This document shows, piece by piece, positions 15,803 to 23,944 of a DNA stretch of 64,000 nt (position 1 is its first letter; each line of letters begins with the position of its first letter). The notes below the pieces were generated by a model. The model made no database searches. It was not told the origin of the DNA and saw only the letters and a list, made by a program, of their open reading frames with translations. Origin of the DNA: Stenotrophomonas sp. 57 (GTDB taxonomy: Bacteria > Pseudomonadota > Gammaproteobacteria > Xanthomonadales > Xanthomonadaceae); assembly GCF_030291075.1 (NCBI RefSeq), contig NZ_CP127407.1:1610001-1674000 (forward strand). Reading direction: 5' to 3'. The translations under genes were made by a program, and so were the position numbers.

Positions 15803-15816
15803 TTGATCTGGATCAA
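15803..15816. promoter_or_regulatory. FNR/Anr box shared by the ccoG-like operon and the haemoglobin gene
   Basis: TTGATCTGGATCAA is a perfect match to the FNR/Anr consensus TTGAT-N4-ATCAA. For the minus operon a TAGGCT -10 would start transcription at about 15768, putting the box centre at -41.5, the class II activator position. It could also serve the divergent haemoglobin gene 52 bp away. Confidence 0.88.
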
Positions 15817-15867
15817 CGGCGGTGCTGCTCCGCTGCGGCACACTGCCGGCACGCTTTGGGTACCCCG

Positions 15868-16308
15868 ATGAACGCAACACCGCCGCCCGTCCTTCCTGTC
15901 GCCTCGCCCGAGCTGTGCACCGAGCAGGAAGTGACCCGCCTGGTCCACGACTTCTACGCCCGCGTGCGCGAAGAGGAACGCTTGGGGCCGGTGTTCGAGG
16001 CGCACGTCCACGACTGGCCGGAGCACCTGGCACAGCTGGTCGACTTCTGGTCGGCGATGCTGCGCGGTACCCGCCGCTTCAAGGGCTCGCCGATGTCCAA
16101 GCACATGGCCATCGAGCTGGACAAGGACCTGTTCGACCGCTGGCTGGTGCTGTTCCGGATCACCACGGCCGAATGCGACAACCCGGCGATGCAGGAACTG
16201 GCCAACGACGTGGCCGCGCGCATCGGCGACACCTTCTGGAAGCGCTACCAGATGCTGCGCTGGCCGCAGGTCGGGCTGCCTGTGCTGGGGATCGCCGCCA
16301 AGGATTGA
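15868..16308 (+). CDS. Group III truncated haemoglobin
   Basis: 146 residues. The pattern VHDFYARVREEERLGPVFEA, WPEHLAQLVDFWSAMLRG and FKGSPMSKHMAIELDKDLFDRWL matches group III truncated globins. Proximal His is probably H79 and the distal region lies near the start of the E helix. The ATG start is used rather than an in-frame TTG 12 nt earlier. Such proteins bind O2 or NO and are linked to low-oxygen life. It lies between two FNR/Anr boxes and directly before hemN. Confidence 0.87.
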   Translation: MNATPPPVLPVASPELCTEQEVTRLVHDFYARVREEERLGPVFEAHVHDWPEHLAQLVDFWSAMLRGTRRFKGSPMSKHMAIELDKDLFDRWLVLFRITTAECDNPAMQELANDVAARIGDTFWKRYQMLRWPQVGLPVLGIAAKD

Positions 16309-16318
16309 TCTGGGTCAA
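16305..16318 (+). promoter_or_regulatory. FNR/Anr box before hemN
   Basis: TTGATCTGGGTCAA matches the FNR/Anr consensus with one mismatch. The stop codon of the haemoglobin gene lies within it. Its centre is 41.5 bp before the A of the hemN ATG. Confidence 0.8.
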
Positions 16319-16352
16319 GGCGGTAGCGGCCGTCCGGCGCGATGCTGGTGGC

Positions 16353-17762
16353 ATGGACACGTTCTCTCCCGCCGCCGGTGGCCTGGCCTGGACCTTCGAC
16401 CCCGACCTTCTGCGCCGGCACGACCGGCCGGGGCCACGCTACACCTCGTATCCGACCGCGCCGCACTTCCACGATGGCTTCGATGCACCGGCGCTGCGCC
16501 AGGCGATCGCCGACAGCAACCGGCAGGCGCGCGCGCTGTCGCTGTATGTGCACGTGCCGTTCTGTTCCAGCCCGTGCTTCTACTGCGGCTGCAACCGGGT
16601 GATCACCCGTGATCGTGGTCGTGGCCACAGTTATGTGTCGCGCGTACTGGCCGAGGCCGACCTGCTGGCGCCACAGTTCGAGGACGGCCGCGAGGTCATC
16701 CAGCTGCACCTGGGCGGTGGTACGCCGAACTTCCTCGATGCCGAAGCAATGACCACGCTGGTGGAAGGGCTGCGCCGCCGATTCGATTTCAGTGATTCGC
16801 CGCAACGTGATTTCTCGATCGAACTCGATCCGCGCTTCATCGATACCCACGACGTCGGAATGCTGGCGAGGCTGGGCTTCAACCGAGCCAGCCTGGGCGT
16901 GCAGGATTTCGATCCGCACGTGCAGGAATCGATCAACCGCGTGCAGGGCGTGCAGCAGACGCTGGACATTCTGCGCGCCTGCCGCGACAGCGGCATGCGC
17001 TCGGTCAACGTCGACCTGATCTACGGCCTGCCCGGGCAGAGCCTGGAGGGTTTCAGCCGCACCCTGGAACAGGTGCTGGCGCTGCGCCCGGATCGCCTGG
17101 CGGTGTATGGCTATGCGCACCTGCCGCATCTGTTCCGTGCACAGAAACAGATCGACGAAAACCGGCTGCCCTCGCCGGAAGACAAGCTGGCGCTGCTGGG
17201 CCTGGCGGTGGAGAAGCTCTCTGCGGCTGGCTACCAGTACATCGGTATGGATCACTTCGCGTTGCCGGAAGAGGATCTGTCACGGGCCCAGCGTGCCGGC
17301 CAGCTGCATCGCAACTTCATGGGCTATACCACCCACGCCGATACCGACCTGCTGGGTCTGGGCGTGAGTGCGATCAGCCATATCGGTGCCACCTACAGCC
17401 AGAATCCACGTGACCTGCCGTCGTGGGAGGACGCGGTGGACCAGGGACAGTTGCCGGTCTGGCGCGGTGTCGCGCTGAGTGCCGACGACCAGCTGCGCGC
17501 GGAGCTGATCCAGCAGCTGATGTGCCAGGGCGAGGTGGATGGTGCGGTGCTGGGGCAGCGCCATGGGGTCGATTTCGAGCGCTACTTCGCCGACGACCTG
17601 CGCTCGGTGCAGCGGCTGCAGGAGGATGGTCTGGCCGAGTATCGCGAAGGCGTGGTGCGCGCCAGCGAGCCGGGGCGTCCGCTGCTGCGGTTGCTGGCGA
17701 TGTGCTTTGATCCGTACCTGCGCGCCGCGCATGAGCAGCCGCGCTACTCGCGTGCGATCTGA
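16353..17762 (+). CDS. hemN: Oxygen-independent coproporphyrinogen III oxidase
   Basis: 469 residues. HemN is the radical-SAM enzyme that makes protoporphyrinogen IX without oxygen, for haem under low oxygen. The signature HVPFCSSPCFYCGCN holds the cluster cysteines C71, C75 and C78 plus C80. Also seen are GGGTPNFLDAEAM, RASLGVQDFDPHVQ, IYGLPGQ and the C-terminal HemN domain ending near PRYSRAI. Length fits HemN (about 455-470) rather than HemW. The gene follows the haemoglobin with an FNR/Anr box between them. No Shine-Dalgarno is visible. Confidence 0.96.
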   Translation: MDTFSPAAGGLAWTFDPDLLRRHDRPGPRYTSYPTAPHFHDGFDAPALRQAIADSNRQARALSLYVHVPFCSSPCFYCGCNRVITRDRGRGHSYVSRVLAEADLLAPQFEDGREVIQLHLGGGTPNFLDAEAMTTLVEGLRRRFDFSDSPQRDFSIELDPRFIDTHDVGMLARLGFNRASLGVQDFDPHVQESINRVQGVQQTLDILRACRDSGMRSVNVDLIYGLPGQSLEGFSRTLEQVLALRPDRLAVYGYAHLPHLFRAQKQIDENRLPSPEDKLALLGLAVEKLSAAGYQYIGMDHFALPEEDLSRAQRAGQLHRNFMGYTTHADTDLLGLGVSAISHIGATYSQNPRDLPSWEDAVDQGQLPVWRGVALSADDQLRAELIQQLMCQGEVDGAVLGQRHGVDFERYFADDLRSVQRLQEDGLAEYREGVVRASEPGRPLLRLLAMCFDPYLRAAHEQPRYSRAI

Positions 17763-17785
17763 GGAGTGTGTGCGCACTTCGCGCG

Positions 17786-17872
17786 TGGTGCCCGGAGCCG
17801 GAATCGAACCGGCATGACCTTGCGGTCGGCGGATTTTAAGTCCGATGCGTCTACCAGTTTCGCCATCCGGGC
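17786..17872 (-). tRNA. tRNA-Leu (UAA)
   Basis: An 87-nt class II tRNA on the minus strand: acceptor GCCCGGA/TCCGGGC, D-arm GGTAGACGC, anticodon loop CTTAAAA (anticodon UAA), long variable arm GCCGACCGCAAGGTCAT, T-arm GGTTCGATTCC and ACCA end. Position 27-43 of the anticodon stem is a mismatch. Confidence 0.95.
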
Positions 17873-17888
17873 CTGCAGCGCGGCGCCG

Positions 17889-17894
17889 ATTGTA
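17889..17894 (-). promoter_or_regulatory. -10 element of tRNA-Leu
   Basis: TACAAT read on the minus strand, about 17 nt before the mature tRNA. A -35 element is not obvious. Confidence 0.4.
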
Positions 17895-18003
17895 GCCCAC
17901 CTGCAGCGCGGCGACCGGATCGCGTCGCGGCGGTGACTTGCTTAACTGTCGACCCCATTCATGTCATAGTCCCAGCCATCGTTCCCAGGGGGGGAGCCAC
18001 CTG

Positions 18004-18438
18004 ATGTCGCTGCACGCGATTGCCTATGCCAGTGAGGCCCGCGCCGATCTGCAGACAACCGATCTTGATCGCCTGCTGGCCGATGCCACGGCGTTCAATC
18101 GTGTGGCCGGTGTCACCGGCGTGTTGATGTTCGATGGCAGCCGTTTCCTGCAGTACCTCGAAGGTCCCGAGGACGGGATCGATTCGGTGTTCCAGCGCAT
18201 CCTCAATGCGCGCAGCCATGTCCAGCTGAAGGTGTTGTGCCGTGCACCGGTGGCACAGCGGGCGTTCCCACGCTGGTCGATGGGGACGCGGCGGATCGAA
18301 GCGGACCTGCTGGTGCAGATTGTCGACGCGGCATGGACGGGATTCCTGCTCGGCAGTGGTGGCTTCGAACGCCTGCTGCAGGCCTGGACAGGTGCCGACG
18401 GCGAACTGGAACCGGCTGCGGTCGCGCTGGGGTCCTGA
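18004..18438 (+). CDS. Short BLUF-domain blue-light photoreceptor
   Basis: 144 residues, almost all one BLUF domain that binds FAD. Key residues align with AppA at a constant offset of 13: Tyr8 (Y21), Asn32 (N45), Gln50 (Q63), Trp91 (W104) and Met93 (M106). The photocycle residues are therefore intact. A C-terminal tail of about 45 residues carries helices but no catalytic domain, so it must signal through a partner. The start follows the sequence GGGGGGAGCCACCTG, a good Shine-Dalgarno. The partner is not evident in the neighbourhood. Confidence 0.9.
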   Translation: MSLHAIAYASEARADLQTTDLDRLLADATAFNRVAGVTGVLMFDGSRFLQYLEGPEDGIDSVFQRILNARSHVQLKVLCRAPVAQRAFPRWSMGTRRIEADLLVQIVDAAWTGFLLGSGGFERLLQAWTGADGELEPAAVALGS

Positions 18439-18580
18439 GCCTGCCTTGGCGCTGGGGCGCCGGGGCCGTTAGGCTGTAGCCTTTCTGGTGCGGGTTTCCC
18501 GGAGTGGTACAGCGAATGAGTGGGTGGGCCGAAGCCATTGCAGCGCGCATGCGCCTTCATCCGATGCACGGGATGCGCCG

Positions 18581-19867
18581 ATGAGCGCGCCCGTTGCGGC
18601 GGCGGTAACTCCGCGTTTCGCAGTGATCGGCCTGGGTTACGTCGGCCTGCCGTTGGCCGTGGCGTTCGGCAGGCACTGGCCGACGCTGGGCTTTGATATC
18701 GATGCCGGGCGCATTGCCGAACTGCGCGAGGGCCAGGACCATACGCTGGAAGTGGAGGCCGACGAGCTGGCCAGTGCGCCGCATCTGCACTACGGCAGCG
18801 ATCCGGGGCTGCTCGACGCCTGCAATGTCTACATCGTTACCGTGCCGACCCCGATCGATGCCTACGAGCAGCCCGACCTGGAGCCATTGCGCTCGGCCAG
18901 CCGGCTGATCGCCAGCCACCTGCGTGCGGGCGATCTGGTGATCTACGAGTCCACGGTATACCCGGGAACCACCGAAGAAGTCTGCGTGCCGCTGCTGGAG
19001 CAGGGCTCGGGACTGCGCTTCAACGAGGATTTCTACTGCGGCTACAGTCCGGAACGGGTCAGCCCCGGTGACCGTCAGCGGCGCCTGGCCGACATCCGCA
19101 AGATCACCTCGGGTTCGACGCCGGAGGTTGCAGCCGTGATCGACGGCCTGTACGAGCGCATCATCGACGCCGGGACCTTCCCGGCACCGTCGATGCGCGT
19201 GGCCGAAGCGGCCAAAGTGGTCGAGAACATCCAGCGCGACGTCAACATCGCGCTGGTCAACGAACTGGCACTGATCTTCGACCGGCTCGGCATCGATACC
19301 CAGGACGTGCTGGATGCGGCCGGAAGCAAATGGAATTTCCTGCCGTTCCGGCCCGGGCTGGTCGGTGGCCATTGCATCGGCGTGGACCCGTACTACCTGC
19401 TGCACAAATCCGAGAGCGTGGGCTACCACCCGGACCTGATCCACACCGCGCGGCAGGTCAACAACCGCGTCGGCGAACACGTGGCCGCACGCGTGCTGGC
19501 GATGCTGGCCGAGCGTGGCCGCCTGCCTGCGCAGTCACGGGTGCTGGTGCTCGGCGTGACCTTCAAGGAAGACTGCCCGGACCTGCGCAACAGCCGAGCG
19601 CTGGAGCTGGCGCAGCGCCTGGGTGATGCCGGTGCACAGGTCGCGGTCAGTGACCCATGGGTCGGCCCGGCGGCATTGGCCGATGCGGGCGTGCATTGGC
19701 TGGCCGAACCGGTTCCCGGCGGCTATGACGCCGTGGTGCTGGCGGTGGCCCATGCCCGCTTCAAGGCCATGGATGAAGCGGCCATCCGTGCCCTGCTGGC
19801 CCCCGGTGGACTGGTCTACGACGTGAAATCGGCCTGGCCGCGCAACGTGGTTGACGGTCGCCTGTAA
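18581..19867 (+). CDS. Nucleotide-sugar dehydrogenase (TviB/WbpA type)
   Basis: 428 residues. Rossmann motif GLGYVGLPLAVAFG at the N terminus, catalytic Cys265 in GGHCIGVDPYYLL, and a C-terminal UDP-binding domain (VLVLGVTFKEDCPDLRNS). This is the UDP-glucose/GDP-mannose dehydrogenase family, nearest the TviB-like branch that oxidises UDP-GlcNAc or UDP-GalNAc to uronic acids for surface polysaccharides. No glycan genes are adjacent, so it is a lone gene or part of a dispersed pathway. The start at MSAPVAAAV was preferred over earlier in-frame codons. Confidence 0.87.
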   Translation: MSAPVAAAVTPRFAVIGLGYVGLPLAVAFGRHWPTLGFDIDAGRIAELREGQDHTLEVEADELASAPHLHYGSDPGLLDACNVYIVTVPTPIDAYEQPDLEPLRSASRLIASHLRAGDLVIYESTVYPGTTEEVCVPLLEQGSGLRFNEDFYCGYSPERVSPGDRQRRLADIRKITSGSTPEVAAVIDGLYERIIDAGTFPAPSMRVAEAAKVVENIQRDVNIALVNELALIFDRLGIDTQDVLDAAGSKWNFLPFRPGLVGGHCIGVDPYYLLHKSESVGYHPDLIHTARQVNNRVGEHVAARVLAMLAERGRLPAQSRVLVLGVTFKEDCPDLRNSRALELAQRLGDAGAQVAVSDPWVGPAALADAGVHWLAEPVPGGYDAVVLAVAHARFKAMDEAAIRALLAPGGLVYDVKSAWPRNVVDGRL

Positions 19868-19922
19868 GCCCGCATGGCGGGCAGCGCGGTAGACTCGGGG
19901 ACAGTTGCAACCGAGGAAAGCC

Positions 19923-21545
19923 ATGCACCGGTATGTCGTCTACCTGCTCGCCATCCTGATGTTCCCGATATGCCTGTGGCTGGCCACGATATGGCCGGCC
20001 TGGTATTGGGGCGTCGGCCTGACTGCCGCGATGGTGGCGCTGGGGACCTGGGATCTGCTGCAGAAGCGCAGCACGCTGCGCCGCAACTATCCGGTGATGG
20101 CGCACTTCCGCTATGGCCTGGAGTCGATCGGCCCTGAGATCCGCCAGTATTTCGTGCAGAGCGACCTGGAGGATGTGCCGTTCTCGCGCCAGCAGCGCGC
20201 GCTGATCTACCAGCGTTCCAAGAACGAGATGGACACGGTGCCGTTCGGCACCCTGCGCAGCACCTACGCGGTGGATTACGAGTGGATCAACCATTCACTG
20301 GCACCGACCGCCATCGCCAAGCATGACTTCCGCGTGTTGATCGGCCCGAACTGTGCCAAGCCCTATTCGGCCAGCGTGTTCAACATCTCGGCGATGAGCT
20401 TCGGTTCACTGTCGGCCAATGCCATCCGCGCGCTGAACGAAGGCGCGCGTCAGGGCGGCTTCTATCACGACACCGGCGAGGGTTCGATCTCGCCCTACCA
20501 CCGGGAGATGGGCGGTGATCTGGTGTGGGAAATCGGCTCGGGCTACTTCGGTTGCCGTGATGAAAAGGGCGCCTTCAGCGAGGAACGCTTCGTTGCCAAC
20601 GCGACCCACGACCAGGTCAAGATGATCGAGATCAAGCTGTCGCAGGGCGCCAAGCCGGGGCACGGCGGCGTGCTGCCGGCGCCGAAGGTGACCGCAGAGA
20701 TTTCGGTGACGCGTGGCGTGCCGATGGGGGTGGACTGCGTGTCGCCGTCGCGTCACTCGGCGTTCTCGACGCCGGTTGAACTGCTGCAGTTCGTGGCCCG
20801 CCTGCGCGAGCTGTCCGGTGGCAAGCCGGTTGGTTTCAAGCTGGCCATCGGCCACCCGTGGGAGTGGTTCGGCATCGCCAAGGCAATGCAGGAAACCGGC
20901 CTGCTGCCGGACTTCATCGTGGTGGACGGCGCCGAAGGCGGCACCGGCGCAGCACCGGCGGAATTCGTCGACCATGTGGGTGTGCCGATGCACGAAGCGC
21001 TGCTGCTGGTGCATAACACCCTGGTGGGCCTGGACCTGCGCGAGCGCATCCGCATCGGTGCGGCCGGCAAGATCACCAGTGCCTTCGACATCGCGCGGAC
21101 CATTGCGCTGGGGGCCGACTGGTGCAATGCCGGTCGTGGCTTCATGTTCGCGCTGGGCTGCATCCAGTCGCTGAGCTGCCACACCGACAAGTGCCCGACC
21201 GGCATCGCCACCCAGAACCCGGCGCGCTGGAAGCACCTGGATGCACCGGACAAGGCCACCCGCGTGTACAGCTACCACGAGCACACCCTGCACGCACTCA
21301 AGGAGCTACTGTGCGCCGCGGGCCTGAACGACCCGGCGGAGCTGGGCCCGGAGCACATCCTGCGTCGTGTTTCGCCCGTCGAGATCCGTTCGCTGGCCTC
21401 GCTGTACCGTTACCTGGAACCGGGCGAACTGCTGCACAAGGTGCCGGACCACGCAGTGTTCCATGCGTTCTGGGCCGATGCGCGCAGCGATTCCTTCCAG
21501 CCGCCGCCGAAGATCCAGGCGCTGCGCGCCAGCAAGTCGCGATAA
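19923..21545 (+). CDS. FMN-binding glutamate synthase-like protein with N-terminal membrane helices
   Basis: 540 residues. Two hydrophobic helices (about residues 4-45) are followed by a GltB-like FMN domain: SFGSLSANAIRALNEGARQGG, SQGAKPGHGGVLPAPKV, VDGAEGGTGAAPAEF and GRGFMFALGCIQSLSCHTDKCPTGI, where the 3Fe-4S cysteines of glutamate synthase occur. No GATase, central or GltD domains are present. Such orphan membrane-anchored versions are of unknown substrate. GAGGAAAGCC precedes the ATG. It is alone in its transcription unit. Confidence 0.87.
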   Translation: MHRYVVYLLAILMFPICLWLATIWPAWYWGVGLTAAMVALGTWDLLQKRSTLRRNYPVMAHFRYGLESIGPEIRQYFVQSDLEDVPFSRQQRALIYQRSKNEMDTVPFGTLRSTYAVDYEWINHSLAPTAIAKHDFRVLIGPNCAKPYSASVFNISAMSFGSLSANAIRALNEGARQGGFYHDTGEGSISPYHREMGGDLVWEIGSGYFGCRDEKGAFSEERFVANATHDQVKMIEIKLSQGAKPGHGGVLPAPKVTAEISVTRGVPMGVDCVSPSRHSAFSTPVELLQFVARLRELSGGKPVGFKLAIGHPWEWFGIAKAMQETGLLPDFIVVDGAEGGTGAAPAEFVDHVGVPMHEALLLVHNTLVGLDLRERIRIGAAGKITSAFDIARTIALGADWCNAGRGFMFALGCIQSLSCHTDKCPTGIATQNPARWKHLDAPDKATRVYSYHEHTLHALKELLCAAGLNDPAELGPEHILRRVSPVEIRSLASLYRYLEPGELLHKVPDHAVFHAFWADARSDSFQPPPKIQALRASKSR

Positions 21546-21554
21546 CGTGTTGCT

Positions 21555-21634
21555 GTAGAGCCGAGCCCATGCTCGGCTGCTTCTCTCATCGCGATAGTGG
21601 AACGAAGAACAGCCGAGCATGCGCTCGGCTGTAC
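21555..21634. repeat. SMAG/GTAG palindrome, inverted pair
   Basis: GTAG followed by GCCGAGC-CCAT-GCTCGGC, then about 30 bp, then an inverted partner with a GTAC tag on the other strand. The two palindromes face each other, the dimeric layout of REP elements. The right partner abuts AAGGAG, the Shine-Dalgarno of the next gene. Confidence 0.85.
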
Positions 21635-21645
21635 AAGGAGATGCC

Positions 21646-22107
21646 ATGCAGTTCAGGCGCGGCACGATTGCCGATGTGGCCACGCTGTGGGCCCTGCGCA
21701 CACGGTGCGTGCGTGAGACCTGCAGCAGTCATTACCCACCCGAGGTCATCGCGCCATGGTCGGCCTCGCCGCCACCGTCGCAGTACGCGCACTTGCTGGG
21801 GCAGGGCGGTTGCGTGGTGGCCGAGGATGGGGAGGGTGCCCTGCTTGGCTTCGGCGTGTTTGATGCCGACGCCAATGAAGTCGACGCGTTGTTTGTTGAT
21901 CCCGACCGTGGCGGCCAGGGGATTGGGCAGGCGCTGATGCAGCGCCTGTTGGCGATGGCTGATCGTGAGCGTGAGGTGGTGCTGTCGGCCTCGCTCAATG
22001 CCGTGCCGTTCTATCAGCGGCAGGGGTTCATCAGCGTAAGCGCGAGGGCCTACCCACATCCCAGCGGCGTGGCGCTGGCCTCGGTGAGCATGCGCCGGCC
22101 GTGGTGA
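21646..22107 (+). CDS. GNAT-family N-acetyltransferase
   Basis: 153 residues. Acetyl-CoA motif A is VDALFVDPDRGGQGIGQALMQRLL, the Q/RxxGxG/A signature. Motif B is VVLSASLNAVPFYQRQGF. The ATG is 5 nt after AAGGAG; an earlier in-frame start would lie in the repeat. Substrate unknown. The ribosome-binding site is formed at the edge of the upstream palindrome. Confidence 0.83.
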   Translation: MQFRRGTIADVATLWALRTRCVRETCSSHYPPEVIAPWSASPPPSQYAHLLGQGGCVVAEDGEGALLGFGVFDADANEVDALFVDPDRGGQGIGQALMQRLLAMADREREVVLSASLNAVPFYQRQGFISVSARAYPHPSGVALASVSMRRPW

Positions 22108-22125
22108 TGCAGCTCGACGGCTGTT

Positions 22126-22195
22126 GTAGAGCCGAGCCCACGCTCGGCTGTTTTTGATTCAATCGATGAAGCCGTCGAGCATGGCTCGACGCTAC
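22126..22195. repeat. SMAG/GTAG palindrome, inverted pair
   Basis: GTAGA-GCCGAGC-CCAC-GCTCGGC, then GTCGAGC-ATG-GCTCGAC-GCTAC on the right, with the GTAG tag inverted. It lies between convergent genes. Confidence 0.83.
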
Positions 22196-22205
22196 AAGGC
22201 AGGCG

Positions 22206-23453
22206 TCACCGCTCCGCCAGCCACCCGATCACGCCTTCCGCAGCACGCAGGCCGCTGGCATAGCACCCGGTCAGCAGGTAGCCGCCGGTCGGCGCCTCCC
22301 AGTCCAGCATCTCGCCGGCGCAGAACACGCCGGGTACTGCCCGCAGCATCAGGGCATCATCCAGCGCCTCCAGGCGCACGCCACCGGCGGTGCTGATCAC
22401 CTCGGCCATCGGCCTTGGACGCAGCAGGCGCAGCGGCAGGCGCTTGAGGGAGGCAACTACGGCCGGCAGATCATTGCCGGCCTCCTTGCCCAGGCGCTCG
22501 AACACCAGTGCGGCCTTCACCGCATCCAGGCCGGCCTGGCGGCGAAGGTGCTCACCGAAGCTGCGGCCCTTGCGCGGGCGCGACAGGTCGGCCAGCAAGC
22601 GCGCTTCGTCGCGACCTGGCACCAGGTCCAACCACAGCGTGGCGTGGCCGTCGCGGTTGATGGTTTCGCGCAGGTCGGCGGCCAATGCGTAGATCAGGCT
22701 GCCCTCAATGCCGTATTCGCTGGCCACGCACTCGCCCTGCAGCGATTGTGGTTGTCCAGCCAGGTCGATCCAGTGCGCGACCACCGGCTTCAATGGCGCG
22801 CCAGCATTGCGCTGGGCGAAGAACGGGGTCCAGTCCACGTCGAAGCCGCAGTTGGCTGACCGCAGCGGCGCGATGTCCACGCCGCGCGCCTGCAGTAGCG
22901 CAACCCAGGCGCCATCGCTGCCCAGCTGCGGCCAGCTGCCGCCGCCCATCGCCAGCACGGTGGCATCGGCGTGGACATCGATTTCGCCCGCTTCGGTGCC
23001 AAAGCGCAGGGCGCCGTCGTTGCTCCAACCGGTCCAGCGATGGTTGGCATGCAGGCGCACGCCCTGTTCCTTCAATCGGCGCACCCAGCCGCGCAGCAGC
23101 GGCGCCGCCTTGCGGTCGACCGGAAACACCCGGCCAGAGCTGCCCACGTAGGTCTCGACGCCGAAGCCGGCGGCCCAGTCACGAAGTGCCTGCGCGTCAA
23201 AGCCATCCAGCCAGCGACCGACCACGGCAGCCTGCTCGCGGTAGCGGCTGTCGAACAACGGCCGCGGATCGGAATGGGTGAGGTTGAGCCCGCCCTTGCC
23301 GGCGATCAGGAACTTGCGGCCGGGCGACCCCTTGGCCTCGTACAGGTCGACCTCCAGCCCAGCGGCGCGCAGGCGCTCGGCGGCGAACAGGCCGGCCGGG
23401 CCGCCGCCGATGACGGCGACCCGCTTGGGCAGTGCGGTATTACGGTTTGACAT
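22206..23453 (-). CDS. HI0933-like flavoprotein (TIGR03862 / BaiN-like)
   Basis: 415 residues. FAD-binding GGGPAGLFAAERL near residue 16, then GSPGRKFLIAGKGGLNLTHS, which is diagnostic of the HI0933 family, and a C-terminal CAGEMLDWEAPTGGYLLTGCYASG. The length fits TIGR03862, a subgroup of unknown substrate. The start overlaps the last codons of the FKBP gene by 14 nt, so it is coupled in an operon with it. Confidence 0.85.
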   Translation of the reverse strand: MSNRNTALPKRVAVIGGGPAGLFAAERLRAAGLEVDLYEAKGSPGRKFLIAGKGGLNLTHSDPRPLFDSRYREQAAVVGRWLDGFDAQALRDWAAGFGVETYVGSSGRVFPVDRKAAPLLRGWVRRLKEQGVRLHANHRWTGWSNDGALRFGTEAGEIDVHADATVLAMGGGSWPQLGSDGAWVALLQARGVDIAPLRSANCGFDVDWTPFFAQRNAGAPLKPVVAHWIDLAGQPQSLQGECVASEYGIEGSLIYALAADLRETINRDGHATLWLDLVPGRDEARLLADLSRPRKGRSFGEHLRRQAGLDAVKAALVFERLGKEAGNDLPAVVASLKRLPLRLLRPRPMAEVISTAGGVRLEALDDALMLRAVPGVFCAGEMLDWEAPTGGYLLTGCYASGLRAAEGVIGWLAER

Positions 23454-23874
23454 CGAGCAGCTCGACGTCGAACACCAGCGACGAACCGGCCGGAATGGGG
23501 CCGACGCGGCGGTCGCCGTAGCCGTAGTCCGGCGGGATCATCAGGGTGCGCTTGCCGCCGACCTTCATGCCGGCCACGCCCTCATCCCAGCCGCGGATGA
23601 CCTGGCCGGCGCCCAGCGCGAAGGTGAACGGTTCGCCACGGCTGACCGAGCTGTCGAAGGTCTTGCCGTGCTTGGTTTCGGTGCGGTTGTCGTAGATCCA
23701 GCCGGTGTAGTGCACGGTCACTTTGCTGCCGGAGACGGCTTCGGCCCCGGTGCCGGGCACGGTATCGATGCGCTCGAAGGCAGTCAGGGTGCCGCCGGGC
23801 GGCGGGCCGGACGGTTCAGTCGAGCAGCCAGCGGCGGCGAGGGACAGCAGCAGGGGAAGCAGCAGGCGGCGCAT
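23440..23874 (-). CDS. FKBP-type peptidyl-prolyl isomerase, lipoprotein
   Basis: 144 residues from the ATG preceded by CCGGAG. Lipobox LAAAGC gives acylated Cys17. A single FKBP domain follows: VTVHYTGWIYDN, GKTFDSSVSRGEPFTFALGAGQVIRGWDEGVAGMKVGGKRTLMIPPDYGYG broken over the standard loops, and LVFDVELLDV at the end. It probably assists folding of envelope proteins. It overlaps the flavoprotein gene and is divergent from the DUF6164-like gene. Confidence 0.9.
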   Translation of the reverse strand: MRRLLLPLLLSLAAAGCSTEPSGPPPGGTLTAFERIDTVPGTGAEAVSGSKVTVHYTGWIYDNRTETKHGKTFDSSVSRGEPFTFALGAGQVIRGWDEGVAGMKVGGKRTLMIPPDYGYGDRRVGPIPAGSSLVFDVELLDVKP

Positions 23875-23944
23875 CGGGCGTCTCCGGAAGGGCGCGGGGC
23901 AAGGGCGGCAAGGGTAGCGCATCGGCGCCGGGTATCATGGGGGC

